This document shows positions 1 through 6,481 of a stretch of 6,619 nt of DNA, piece after piece. The notes beneath the pieces are model-generated. The model was not told the origin of the DNA and ran no database searches. It saw only the letters and a list, made by a program, of their open reading frames with translations. The first letter of the stretch is position 1, and every line of letters starts with the position of its first letter. The DNA is taken from positions 1 through 6,619 of the forward strand of contig JAAZLQ010000028.1 in NCBI GenBank assembly GCA_012799255.1, in the 5' to 3' direction. The DNA is from Bacillota bacterium (GTDB lineage: Bacteria > Bacillota_G > Limnochordia > DTU010). The position numbers were made by a program, and so were the translations under genes.

Positions 1-2378
1 CTTTCTCCATTCGCCCAAGCAATCACCCCCTTAACCAACCGATCAGGTATTGTCCCTCCACTTAAAGCAGCAACTGAGCGTAAAGGCATTTCCAAAGTCA
101 TAGTCCACGTCATCAGCCAAAGGGGATCGTTTTCGTCTGTAGCTCCGGTCATCTTCCACAAAAACTTTTTGGCAAACCTCACGACCAAACGCCCTATCCT
201 TGTTTGCTGTAGGTCTTCCAAAGTGGAATTATCATGGAAAAGCCCTTCCGAGAAATCCTTTTCGGGAAATGCTCGTCCGTAAACAATGGCAAACTGAGCT
301 TGAGTTATGCGTGTACTCGGATCAGCTAGATGGTAATAAGCTGGAGCGGATTGGCGATAATTTGGAACCTGAATGTCCGCATCCGTGGCTTCCACATCTA
401 CCGTTGTGACTAGGTGGAGATCTCGTGATGAAGAACCGATTTCAATCCTGTACTCACCCGGTTCCACATGCCAATCGCGAACGTCCACATTATAGTAAGC
501 GAAAGAGCGTTTGTTCAGTACAAACTCCACTGTTTTTGCCTCGCCAGGATGCAAGTATACTTTGGCAAATCCCTTTAGTTCCCTTGGAGCTCTGTACAAG
601 GGTGAGTTGTCTCTGCCTACATATAGCTGCACAATTTCTGCCCCTGCTCGAGTCCCAATGTTCCTGATACTACACTTGACCGTTAGCGAATCGGTATCCC
701 TGAACTGCGTGGAGGACAGCCACAGATCTTCATAGCTAAACCGCGTGTAACTTAAACCATAACCAAAGGGAAAGAGAACCTCCTTGTCGGCTGCGTCGTA
801 ATAACGATAGCCCACAAAAATGCTCTCTCGGTATTCAGTTTGGAATCGATCATAGGCGAAGAATTCAATAGGCAAGTAATCCTCAAGGCTCAGAGGATAA
901 CTTTCCGCCAGTTTCCCCGACGGGTTTTCTTTACCAAAAAGCAGATCTACCGTAGCCCCTGCCCCCGCTTGACCCCCTAAATAGGTATGAAGTACAGCTG
1001 CAACCTCATCGACCCAGGGCATGGTTACGGGTGCTCCTGCCGACAAAACCACAACAACATTGGGATTAACCTTGGCAACTGAACTGATTAGTTCATTGTG
1101 ATTGGGAGGTAAATCTAGATGCGCACGATCGTAGCCTTCTGATTCATACCTGTCCGTCAAGCCCACAAAAACTAACGCTACGTCTGCATCTTCTGCCACG
1201 CTGCAAGCCTCATCTATCAACGCTGGATCAACTTCATCTGTATCTAAGGTATAGCCTGGAGAAAAATGAAACTCCACATCTTCTATTTTGAGCGCATCTA
1301 CGACTGTATCGAGTTTCGTAGGATTGATCAAAGAACTACCTGTCCCTTGGTATCTAGGATGTCTGGCAAACTCTCCTATTACAGCGATGCTTTGGCCTTC
1401 CCTTAAGGGCAATATCCCGCTTTTGTTCTTCAGTAATACGGCAGATTCTGCAGCTATGCGACGGGCTAAACGGTGATGTTGCTCAAAATCACAGCAATGA
1501 TCCCCTCTTGCTGCTTCAGCTTTGGCTACCAACTCAAGAACGCGGCGTACGCACCTATTGAGCTGCGTCTCCTTGAGGCGTCCTGCAGTAACATCCCCCG
1601 ATAACTTTTTCGCGCTAACTCCATACGATGCGGGCATTTCCAAATCTAAGCCCGCTTTCACACTAAGGCTGGGATCATTAACAGCTCCCCAATCCGAAAG
1701 GACAAGCCCATCAAAACCCCATTCTTGACGCAAAATGGAATCGAGCAATCTGGGATTTTCACAGGCGTAAGTTCCATTCAGCCTATTATAAGCAGCCATA
1801 ACAGTCCAGGGCTGTCCTTCCTTTACCGCTTTCTCAAACCCGGCGAGGTAAATCTCCCTCAGAGCCCTTTCATCTACTAATGAATCGTTGAGCATTCTCC
1901 ACTTTTCCTGATTATTGGCCGCATAGTGTTTTAGAGAAGCACCCACACCCTGAACTTGGACTCCTTGGATCCACGCCAGCGCTAGTTCTCCCGTTAGAAA
2001 AGGATCTTCTGAAAAGTACTCGAAGTTACGCCCACAGAGGGGAGAACGCTTAATATTTATCCCCGGCCCCAAAACCACAGACACACCCGCATGAAGTGCC
2101 TCTTTGCCTATCGCTCGGCCCATAGCAAAAAGCAGCTCCCGGTTCCAAGAATTCGCACTGGTAGCTGCCGGGGGGAAACAAGTGGCTGAAACGCTTTCTC
2201 CTATTCCGAGATGGTCACCGTCAACATCCTGTTTTCGCAAACCATGAGGACCGTCTGCCAGCATAATGGCTGGGATACCCAAGCGCCCTATAGGAGCGGT
2301 ATGCCATTGATCTGACCCCGAGACTAGCGTAATCTTCTCTTCTCTACTCATAGAGTCAATGAGCCGGTTTATATCCAT
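1..2378 (-). CDS. Glycoside hydrolase family 3 beta-glycosidase (beta-glucosidase-like), 3' end cut by window
   Basis: One uninterrupted minus-strand frame of 792 codons runs from ATG 2378 to the left edge. I translated all of it and found no stop or frameshift. The protein is a GH3 enzyme that would release a terminal beta-linked sugar, usually glucose, by a retaining mechanism. The N-terminal barrel carries LADGPHGLRKQ (D42), LKHYAANNQE (K150, H151) and LVLSDWGA, whose D229 is the expected nucleophile. The second alpha/beta domain carries YESEGYDRA; E414 is the likely acid/base by analogy with SGEGYDR-type enzymes, with E412 as an alternative. A fibronectin-III-like domain lies at about 550-657. 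A further C-terminal extension of about 130 residues ends in MPLRSVAALSGG, which resembles the tails of related Firmicutes enzymes, so probably only a few dozen residues or fewer are missing. There is no signal peptide, so a cytoplasmic enzyme is inferred. The start is supported by AGGGAG (2385-2390), 6 nt upstream. The exact sugar (glucoside, xyloside or other) cannot be told from sequence. Confidence 0.95.
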   Translation of the reverse strand, partial: MDINRLIDSMSREEKITLVSGSDQWHTAPIGRLGIPAIMLADGPHGLRKQDVDGDHLGIGESVSATCFPPAATSANSWNRELLFAMGRAIGKEALHAGVSVVLGPGINIKRSPLCGRNFEYFSEDPFLTGELALAWIQGVQVQGVGASLKHYAANNQEKWRMLNDSLVDERALREIYLAGFEKAVKEGQPWTVMAAYNRLNGTYACENPRLLDSILRQEWGFDGLVLSDWGAVNDPSLSVKAGLDLEMPASYGVSAKKLSGDVTAGRLKETQLNRCVRRVLELVAKAEAARGDHCCDFEQHHRLARRIAAESAVLLKNKSGILPLREGQSIAVIGEFARHPRYQGTGSSLINPTKLDTVVDALKIEDVEFHFSPGYTLDTDEVDPALIDEACSVAEDADVALVFVGLTDRYESEGYDRAHLDLPPNHNELISSVAKVNPNVVVVLSAGAPVTMPWVDEVAAVLHTYLGGQAGAGATVDLLFGKENPSGKLAESYPLSLEDYLPIEFFAYDRFQTEYRESIFVGYRYYDAADKEVLFPFGYGLSYTRFSYEDLWLSSTQFRDTDSLTVKCSIRNIGTRAGAEIVQLYVGRDNSPLYRAPRELKGFAKVYLHPGEAKTVEFVLNKRSFAYYNVDVRDWHVEPGEYRIEIGSSSRDLHLVTTVDVEATDADIQVPNYRQSAPAYYHLADPSTRITQAQFAIVYGRAFPEKDFSEGLFHDNSTLEDLQQTRIGRLVVRFAKKFLWKMTGATDENDPLWLMTWTMTLEMPLRSVAALSGGTIPDRLVKGVIAWANGE

Positions 2379-2401
2379 GGTTCTCTCCCTTCCCTTACCT
2401 A

Positions 2402-2425
2402 GCTTGCTATTCTTTCATAGCAAGC
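2402..2425. promoter_or_regulatory. Perfect 9-bp inverted repeat in the leader of the GH3 gene
   Basis: GCTTGCTAT (2402-2410) and ATAGCAAGC (2417-2425) are exact reverse complements separated by 6 nt. The dyad lies between the proposed promoter and the ribosome binding site of the GH3 gene, about 24 bp before its ATG. No T-run follows on either strand, so it is not a normal intrinsic terminator. It could be the operator of a sugar-responsive repressor or a hairpin in the mRNA leader. The regulator is not in the window. Confidence 0.6.
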
Positions 2426-2452
2426 ACCGTTGCGATACCATCTACGTGTTCC

Positions 2453-2482
2453 ATAATATGTAATGTTCGAGCGAATCGGCAA
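2453..2482 (-). promoter_or_regulatory. Putative sigma-A promoter of the GH3 gene
   Basis: On the minus strand, TTGCCG (2477-2482) is followed after 18 bp by TATTAT (2453-2458). It lies downstream of the ribU terminator and would give a leader of roughly 65-70 nt containing the 9-bp dyad. The -35 box matches the consensus at four of six positions and the -10 at five of six. It was found by eye, without mapped transcript ends. Confidence 0.5.
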
Positions 2483-2496
2483 ATTACCTTCATACC

Positions 2497-2522
2497 AAAA
2501 ACGCCCCGCCAAGGCGGAGCGT
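2497..2522 (-). terminator. Intrinsic terminator after ribU
   Basis: The minus-strand RNA forms ACGCTCCGCC paired with GGCGGGGCGT (2501-2522) through a very short CTTG loop and one G-U pair. The stem ends in a run of five Ts at 2497-2501. It starts 16 nt after the ribU stop codon and separates ribU from the GH3 gene. Confidence 0.9.
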
Positions 2523-2538
2523 TCTGTCAACCATTAAG

Positions 2539-3156
2539 TTAGAACTTGTTCCAAAGTGGTCGTAATATTCTATGCATTGTCAGCGAGGCAACCGCAATAA
2601 TTACTCCTTTGACCAAGTTGAAAGGCACGATGGCAAAGATTACCATGGTCCTTAGATCTACAACTGCACTATTAACAGCAGCAGCCATATCCACAAAAGC
2701 ATCTACAGGAAAACCTAAAACCGCTGCATACGCTGGAACAAAGACAAAGTAGTTGAGTACTCCAGCAACAATTGCCCCAACCACCGTCGCCAGAACAGAA
2801 CCCCACAATACTCCCGATCTAGTACGCCATTTGTCATACACAACTGCCAAGGGGAGTACATAAGCTGCTCCAACCATGAAGTTGGCTAACTCGCCCACAC
2901 CGCCAGTATTACTTCCTACAATGATTTTCAAAAGGTTTTTGACAAACTCAATCATTACCCCGGCAGCAGGTCCCATTGCAAAAGCGCCAATAACTGCTGG
3001 TACGTCACTTAGATCGATCTGTAAGAACGACGGAAAAATGGGTAACGGAAAGTCTAGGAGCATTAAAACCATACCCAGACCAGACAACATGCCAATCTTC
3101 ACCATGGCACTTGTGGCGAACAAACTACTTCTCGACTGACTAGGATTTCGGATCAC
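2539..3156 (-). CDS. ribU: Riboflavin ECF transporter S component RibU
   Basis: This is a 205-residue, very hydrophobic protein with about six membrane segments, the usual size and shape of RibU. RibU binds riboflavin in the membrane and works with the shared EcfT/EcfA/EcfA' energising module, which is not encoded here and is presumably elsewhere. The family signature region is clear near the N-terminus: DFPLPIFPSFLQIDLSD followed by GAFAMGP (about 35-63). VGELANFMVG (about 87-96) and PFNLVKG (178-184) also match. The FMN riboswitch directly upstream supports flavin specificity independently. The start chosen is GTG 3156, 6 nt after AGAGAGGG and downstream of the riboswitch terminator. The longer in-frame reading from ATG 3252 would begin inside the aptamer and read through the terminator hairpin, so it is rejected. 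An internal ATG at 3105 has no good binding site. Confidence 0.94.
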   Translation of the reverse strand: MIRNPSQSRSSLFATSAMVKIGMLSGLGMVLMLLDFPLPIFPSFLQIDLSDVPAVIGAFAMGPAAGVMIEFVKNLLKIIVGSNTGGVGELANFMVGAAYVLPLAVVYDKWRTRSGVLWGSVLATVVGAIVAGVLNYFVFVPAYAAVLGFPVDAFVDMAAAVNSAVVDLRTMVIFAIVPFNLVKGVIIAVASLTMHRILRPLWNKF

Positions 3157-3162
3157 AACTAT

Positions 3163-3170
3163 CCCTCTCT
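3163..3170 (-). promoter_or_regulatory. Ribosome binding site that sets the ribU start
   Basis: AGAGAGGG on the minus strand lies 6 nt before GTG 3156. It follows the riboswitch terminator, so it is present only in read-through transcripts. This is the main reason for choosing GTG 3156 over the longer frame. Confidence 0.7.
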
Positions 3171-3187
3171 TCGTGATTTTTTGCACG

Positions 3188-3217
3188 AAAAAAGCAACCC
3201 GAAATTCCCCAGGTTGC
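3188..3217 (-). terminator. Riboswitch-controlled intrinsic terminator upstream of ribU
   Basis: GCAACC (3212-3217) pairs with GGTTGC (3194-3199) around a 12-nt loop and is followed by six Ts (3188-3193). It lies between the FMN aptamer and the ribU ribosome binding site, the usual place for the expression platform of an RFN element. By analogy with known FMN switches, FMN binding should favour this hairpin and stop transcription. I could not identify the competing antiterminator with confidence. Confidence 0.85.
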
Positions 3218-3240
3218 TGACAAGCACATAGAAGTTTGCA

Positions 3241-3357
3241 CTCTTCTCTCATCCAGACTATACTGTCGGTTTTGGAATTTCACCAAATCAACAATCGACT
3301 AGTCGATTGCTCGCGGACTTTACCGCCGGTAGGGAATTTCACCCTGCCCCGAAGAAT
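3241..3357 (-). promoter_or_regulatory. FMN riboswitch (RFN element) controlling ribU
   Basis: The minus-strand RNA contains the conserved RFN blocks in order: TTCTTCGGGGCAGGGTGAAA, then TTCCCTACCGGCGGTAAAG, TCCGCGAGC, a variable hairpin, GATTTGGTGAAATTCC, ACCGACAGTATAGTC and TGGATGAGAGAAGA. The variable arm is a self-complementary hairpin, CAATCGA / TCGATTG with a CTAG loop. The closing stem P1 pairs TCTTC (3351-3355) with GAAGA (3242-3246). All hallmark nucleotides I know for this family are present. The aptamer senses flavin mononucleotide, and with the terminator at 3188-3217 it should switch ribU off when FMN is plentiful. Confidence 0.98.
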
Positions 3358-3381
3358 TTCTTTAATGCAATTTTCAAGTTT

Positions 3382-3410
3382 AGTATACCCCAACATTCGA
3401 AACCCGTCAA
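3382..3410 (-). promoter_or_regulatory. Sigma-A promoter of the riboswitch-ribU transcript
   Basis: On the minus strand, TTGACG (3405-3410) and TATACT (3382-3387) are separated by exactly 17 bp, close to the housekeeping consensus. Transcription would start near 3375, about 18 nt before the first conserved riboswitch stem. It lies 41 bp beyond the stop codon of the upstream methyltransferase gene. Confidence 0.85.
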
Positions 3411-3451
3411 GGTCTAAATGTTATTTATTTCACTCACTTCCCAAGATCTAC

Positions 3452-4060
3452 TCAAGCACCAGCCGGTTCAAGCAAACGGTAGATAATAAACTTCTCATAA
3501 GTATCCTGAGCACCTGGCACTCGAATCTTGTTTATTTTCTGAAACGGATATTCCTTGATCACCTGCTTATACTCAGGTAGCGGATAATAAAGAATCAGAT
3601 CAATAGTGCGCGGATGGCTCTTTACTGACGCCATAATGTTGGCCAGTACTTTCTTAAACACTTTGCTAGAAAAAGGATTAAAAAAATAAAAACAGTTGTC
3701 CTGCGGTTTAACCTCATAATGTTCGGCCAAACCGTATTTCAGACGAATTGGGGCTACTATATGCTTCGCTTTCATGCGGTAACTGCTCTTATTATCCAGT
3801 GCCTCTTCATAGGTCTTATCATGAGCCTCAACGCCCACAACCGGAACCTGAAAGCGTCGATGAATATAAAACGTCACCCGGCCCCGACCACAACCAAAGT
3901 CGACAACATGATAATGTTTCTTTATTTTATATGACCGAAATAGTGTGTCCAAGGCCTCATATGGAGTGGCTTCATAACGGTGATAATGGTCTGTCCTGGC
4001 CCACTCCCTCAAACCTGATGTCCTTATACCTAATTCTCGGTCATATCTCTTCGCACTCAT
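3452..4060 (-). CDS. Class I SAM-dependent methyltransferase, target unknown
   Basis: This 202-residue soluble protein has a Rossmann-type SAM-binding motif I, VVDFGCGRGR (52-61), and an acidic residue at the end of the next strand (VGVEAH, E78). It also has FYFFNPFSS (124-132), where NPF sits at the usual catalytic or substrate position of amino-group methyltransferases. The N-terminal block YDRELGIRTSG and HYHRYEATPYEAL resembles a family of small uncharacterised methyltransferases I recall from Bacillus-type genomes. That likeness is from memory. The substrate is not known, and the NPF motif alone does not establish a nucleic-acid target. ATG 4060 is preferred because AAAGGAG (4068-4074) sits 7 nt upstream. 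An earlier in-frame ATG at 4111 would overlap the end of dam. The gene follows dam by 13 bp and is probably translationally coupled to it. No terminator was found after its stop codon. Confidence 0.88.
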   Translation of the reverse strand: MSAKRYDRELGIRTSGLREWARTDHYHRYEATPYEALDTLFRSYKIKKHYHVVDFGCGRGRVTFYIHRRFQVPVVGVEAHDKTYEEALDNKSSYRMKAKHIVAPIRLKYGLAEHYEVKPQDNCFYFFNPFSSKVFKKVLANIMASVKSHPRTIDLILYYPLPEYKQVIKEYPFQKINKIRVPGAQDTYEKFIIYRLLEPAGA

Positions 4061-4067
4061 TGCGCTA

Positions 4068-4074
4068 CTCCTTT
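4068..4074 (-). promoter_or_regulatory. Ribosome binding site for the small methyltransferase, overlapping the dam stop
   Basis: AAAGGAG on the minus strand shares its first base with the dam stop codon (4074-4076) and lies 7 nt before ATG 4060. The arrangement suggests that ribosomes finishing dam help start the next gene. Confidence 0.75.
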
Positions 4075-4898
4075 CAAAAATTTTCCAGTATCTTTTTAGC
4101 GCCCTCCACACCTTTGAGAGCGAGAACTTCCTTCGCTGGAGTACGATCTCCAGTACAAGAGATGCGGCGCGGCCCCTCTAAGGTAATCAGCAGAAAACCC
4201 AAGTCCCCATACAGCTCGATAATCCTACCGGTGGCCTGATTCGAGGCCACTACTGGCCCTGGATGCTGGGATAACCAGTGCGCCAGACGAACTTGGTCTT
4301 CCCAGGCAAATCCACCTTGAGCATACTGAGTAAACTCCACATCATAGGGAGGATCAGCGTAAACAAAATCGTTAGGCTGCAACTGAAGACTGCCAAAATC
4401 TCCACACCTAAACTCCCAGTTCTCTAGAAGGGGACGGTAAGCTAAGAAATCCTGGGCGTAGTTTATGCGTTTATAACGCCCAAAGGGAACATTGAACTTC
4501 CCTTTCTTATTGAAACGACATAGCCCATTGTATCCAGTCCGGTTTAGGAAATAAAAAAGTTCAGCCGCTTCTTGGCTGGCGATATCACCTTCACTAATCA
4601 ACTCATTAAACCTACTCCGGTTAGCGTAATAGACCCCTTTGTCATTGATCATTTCAATGCTCACCACGAAGCCTTTTTGCAACCAACGGTAGAAATTGAT
4701 CAGATGGGGATTCACATCATTCAATAACGCTTTGTCAGGTGCAAGACCCAACGACACAGCTAAGCCGCCACAAAATGGTTCCACAAGACGTCGTTCAAGA
4801 TATCTTTCCCAGAAGGGCTGTAACTGGGGAACTAGCCACCTTTTTCCCCCCGCCCATTTGAGAGGCGGATTCAGCTTTGCTTTCAGATCCGACTGCAT
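4074..4898 (-). CDS. dam: Dam-type DNA adenine N6-methyltransferase
   Basis: This 274-residue protein matches the D12 (alpha-class) family of DNA adenine methyltransferases, which transfer a methyl group from SAM to N6 of adenine, usually in GATC. Motifs appear in the expected order: PPLKWAGGKRWL (11-22, motif X), VEPFCGGLAVSL (39-50, SAM-binding motif I), FLNRTGYNGLCRFN and GKFNVPFGRY (117-142, matching the Dam recognition region), DFVYADPPYD with catalytic DPPY at 182-185, and RRISCTGDR near the C-terminus. Length is typical for Dam (about 270-280). The start at ATG 4898 has AAGGAG 8 nt upstream. No restriction endonuclease lies beside it, so it is an orphan methylase as far as the window shows, although it is paired with a second methyltransferase. 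GATC specificity is inferred from family. A role in repair, replication or gene regulation cannot be chosen from sequence. No convincing promoter was found in the 66 bp between the pepT terminator and the gene. Confidence 0.93.
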   Translation of the reverse strand: MQSDLKAKLNPPLKWAGGKRWLVPQLQPFWERYLERRLVEPFCGGLAVSLGLAPDKALLNDVNPHLINFYRWLQKGFVVSIEMINDKGVYYANRSRFNELISEGDIASQEAAELFYFLNRTGYNGLCRFNKKGKFNVPFGRYKRINYAQDFLAYRPLLENWEFRCGDFGSLQLQPNDFVYADPPYDVEFTQYAQGGFAWEDQVRLAHWLSQHPGPVVASNQATGRIIELYGDLGFLLITLEGPRRISCTGDRTPAKEVLALKGVEGAKKILENF

Positions 4899-4964
4899 AC
4901 CAACAACTCCTTACAACACTTCATTCTGCATAGGACATCTTTACCCTGTTTTTTTGCCCTTCAT

Positions 4965-4988
4965 GAGAAAAGCGTCCATAATGGACGC
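4965..4988 (-). terminator. Intrinsic terminator after pepT
   Basis: GCGTCCA and TGGACGC (4972-4978 and 4982-4988) form a perfect 7-bp stem with a 3-nt loop, beginning 31 nt after the pepT stop. The tail on the minus strand is TTTTCTC, a short imperfect T-run, so some read-through into dam is possible. Confidence 0.75.
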
Positions 4989-5019
4989 AATCCCACAACC
5001 CTTATCTTCAAACTACTTG

Positions 5020-6243
5020 TTACTTACCGTACTTCTCCGCAATCTTCACCAAGACTGAAACACAATCATCCATCGCTTGGACACAAGCATATTCTAGTTT
5101 GGAATGGTGGTTATGGCTTCCAGTACCTAAATTCGGGCAAGGAAGTCCCATAAAAGAAAGTCTAGCCCCATCTGTACCACCCCGCACCGGAATACTATGG
5201 GGAACTCCTCCCACTTCTTCCACCGCTTCATAGGCAGTGTCTATCAGATGCCAGTGCGGCTTGATTTGCTCGTACATATTCGCGTAGCTATCAACAATCT
5301 CCACAGACACTGTACCCTCGCCATAGAAGTCATTTAACCAGTGAGTAACTTTTTGGAGTCGATCCTTTTTCGCCCGGAACTTGGTGGCATCATGATCTCT
5401 AATGATATAAGTGAGGGTAGCATGTTCCACACTGCCCTGCAGATCTATCAGATGATAGAAACCTTCATACCCTTCAGTATGTTCAGGCCTCTCGGTTACG
5501 GGCAGCAGACTGTTGAACTCCATAGCTATAAGAGAAGCGTTTTTCATTTTGTTCTTTGCAGTTCCTGGGTGAATGTTCTTACCTTGTATTGTGATTTTGG
5601 CAGTTGCTGCATTAAAAGTCTCGTATTCAACTTCGCCGAAAGCTCCCCCGTCCACAGTGTAGGCGAAATCAGCACCAAAACGCTCCACATCAAACAAGTT
5701 AGCGCCTCTGCCAATTTCCTCGTCGGGAGTAAATCCGATCTTGATCGTTCCATGCTTAATGTCTGGGTTCGTAAGCAGAATTTCTGCCATGGTAAGAATC
5801 TCTGCTATCCCCGCCCTATTATCAGCACCCAGCAAGGTTGTACCGTCGGTGACTACAAGATCCTTACCCACATAATCTTTCAGGGTTTCATACTCATCAG
5901 GGCTTAAAACAATGTTCTCTTCAGCATTAAGTAGAATGTCTCCCCCGTCATAGTTCTCCACTACTCTGGCCCGAATATTTCGAAAGGGAACATCCCGAAC
6001 CACATCCATGTGGGCAATAAAACCAATGACCGGACCTTCCCAGTTCTCGATATTCGCTTCAATTGTGCCAAAGACATAGCCATTCTCGTCCATATTGGCG
6101 TCCTTAATACCCAGGCTCAGCATTTCCTCAACTAGTGCTCGTCCAAATTCAATTTGCTCAGGAGTACTTGGGCAGCTATCACTGGTGCTATCTGACGCCG
6201 CTTCAAACTTCGTATACTGTAAAAGCCTTTCGTATGCCCTCAT
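5020..6243 (-). CDS. pepT: Peptidase T (tripeptide aminopeptidase)
   Basis: At 407 residues this is the size of known PepT. It is an M20-family zinc exopeptidase that removes the N-terminal residue from tripeptides in the cytoplasm. Residues expected from the family are visible: H78 and D80 in FIAHMDVV, D141 in LLGADNRAGIAEI, the catalytic base E175 and metal ligand E176 in TPDEEIGRG, D198 in YTVDGG, and H380 in GTGSHNHHSKLE. The GKNIHPGTAK segment (H225) of the dimerisation domain is also present. The usual GADDKAG block reads GADNRAG here; the metal-binding Asp is kept. The start at ATG 6243 has AAGGAGGA about 5 nt upstream. The gene appears to stand alone: its own terminator follows, and it is divergent from hppA. 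No clear promoter was found upstream. Confidence 0.97.
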   Translation of the reverse strand: MRAYERLLQYTKFEAASDSTSDSCPSTPEQIEFGRALVEEMLSLGIKDANMDENGYVFGTIEANIENWEGPVIGFIAHMDVVRDVPFRNIRARVVENYDGGDILLNAEENIVLSPDEYETLKDYVGKDLVVTDGTTLLGADNRAGIAEILTMAEILLTNPDIKHGTIKIGFTPDEEIGRGANLFDVERFGADFAYTVDGGAFGEVEYETFNAATAKITIQGKNIHPGTAKNKMKNASLIAMEFNSLLPVTERPEHTEGYEGFYHLIDLQGSVEHATLTYIIRDHDATKFRAKKDRLQKVTHWLNDFYGEGTVSVEIVDSYANMYEQIKPHWHLIDTAYEAVEEVGGVPHSIPVRGGTDGARLSFMGLPCPNLGTGSHNHHSKLEYACVQAMDDCVSVLVKIAEKYGK

Positions 6244-6481
6244 TTTTATCCTCCTTGTTCTGATTCAAAACACTGCAACATATAGGTACGTAATAAGTTA
6301 GCCACGGTCTCAAGATTTCCTCTTGAAAAACGCAGAGGACCACTGCAGGGAATACCTTTTTATGGGAGAATTAGGTAAAAAGCAGTAGTAATTACCAGGG
6401 AAGGAGATGAGGCGGAAAAAAGAACAGAGATGAACAAGGTTGTAGACACTTTTCTTAGATTGCTTCAATGGAGGGATCTTA
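6244..6481. other. Divergent pepT-hppA intergenic region with short dyads
   Basis: These 238 bp hold no supported gene. TCAAGA-N5-TCTTGA (6310-6326) is a perfect 6-bp inverted repeat. TCCTCT (6318-6323) can instead pair with AGAGGA (6334-6339), so the two stems exclude each other. An interrupted palindrome, GCAG-A-GG-A-CC-A-CTGC, spans 6332-6346. Promoters for both genes should lie here, but no pair of -35/-10 boxes was good enough to call. The distance from the dyads to the hppA start leaves room for a leader of more than 100 nt. I compared it with fluoride and c-di-AMP riboswitch patterns by eye and saw no match. Confidence 0.4.
6470..6475 (+). promoter_or_regulatory. Ribosome binding site that sets the hppA GTG start
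   Basis: GGAGGG lies 6 nt before GTG 6482. No in-frame ATG precedes the hydrophobic N-terminus, so this site decides the start. Confidence 0.75.

Noticed and set aside
3157..3252. N-terminal extension of ribU from ATG 3252
   Set aside because: It overlaps the 3' end of the FMN aptamer and the riboswitch terminator, has no suitable ribosome binding site, and does not resemble RibU. GTG 3156 fits better.
3236..3580. 114-codon open frame on the plus strand
   Set aside because: It runs antisense through the FMN riboswitch and the ribU promoter, so coding is very unlikely.
4061..4111. 17-residue extension of the small methyltransferase from ATG 4111
   Set aside because: It overlaps the dam coding end, while ATG 4060 has AAAGGAG at good spacing and begins the conserved family block.
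3748..4239. 163-codon open frame on the plus strand
   Set aside because: It is antisense to the methyltransferase pair, with low-complexity unrecognisable content and no supporting signals.
4074..4898. Restriction-modification system
   Set aside because: No endonuclease gene or recognisable fragment flanks dam in this window; the neighbours are pepT and a second methyltransferase.
5341..5907. 188-codon open frame on the plus strand
   Set aside because: It lies wholly opposite pepT, whose catalytic residues are intact, has no recognisable domain, and looks like an antisense shadow.
6374..6396. GGTAA...TTACC inverted repeat as a terminator
   Set aside because: The stem is only 5 bp with a 13-nt loop and no T-run follows; such pairs are expected by chance.
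6394..6450. Fluoride-type riboswitch before hppA, suggested by GGAGATG
   Set aside because: Only the short 5' block resembles the motif; the matching 3' pseudoknot and closing stem are not visible.
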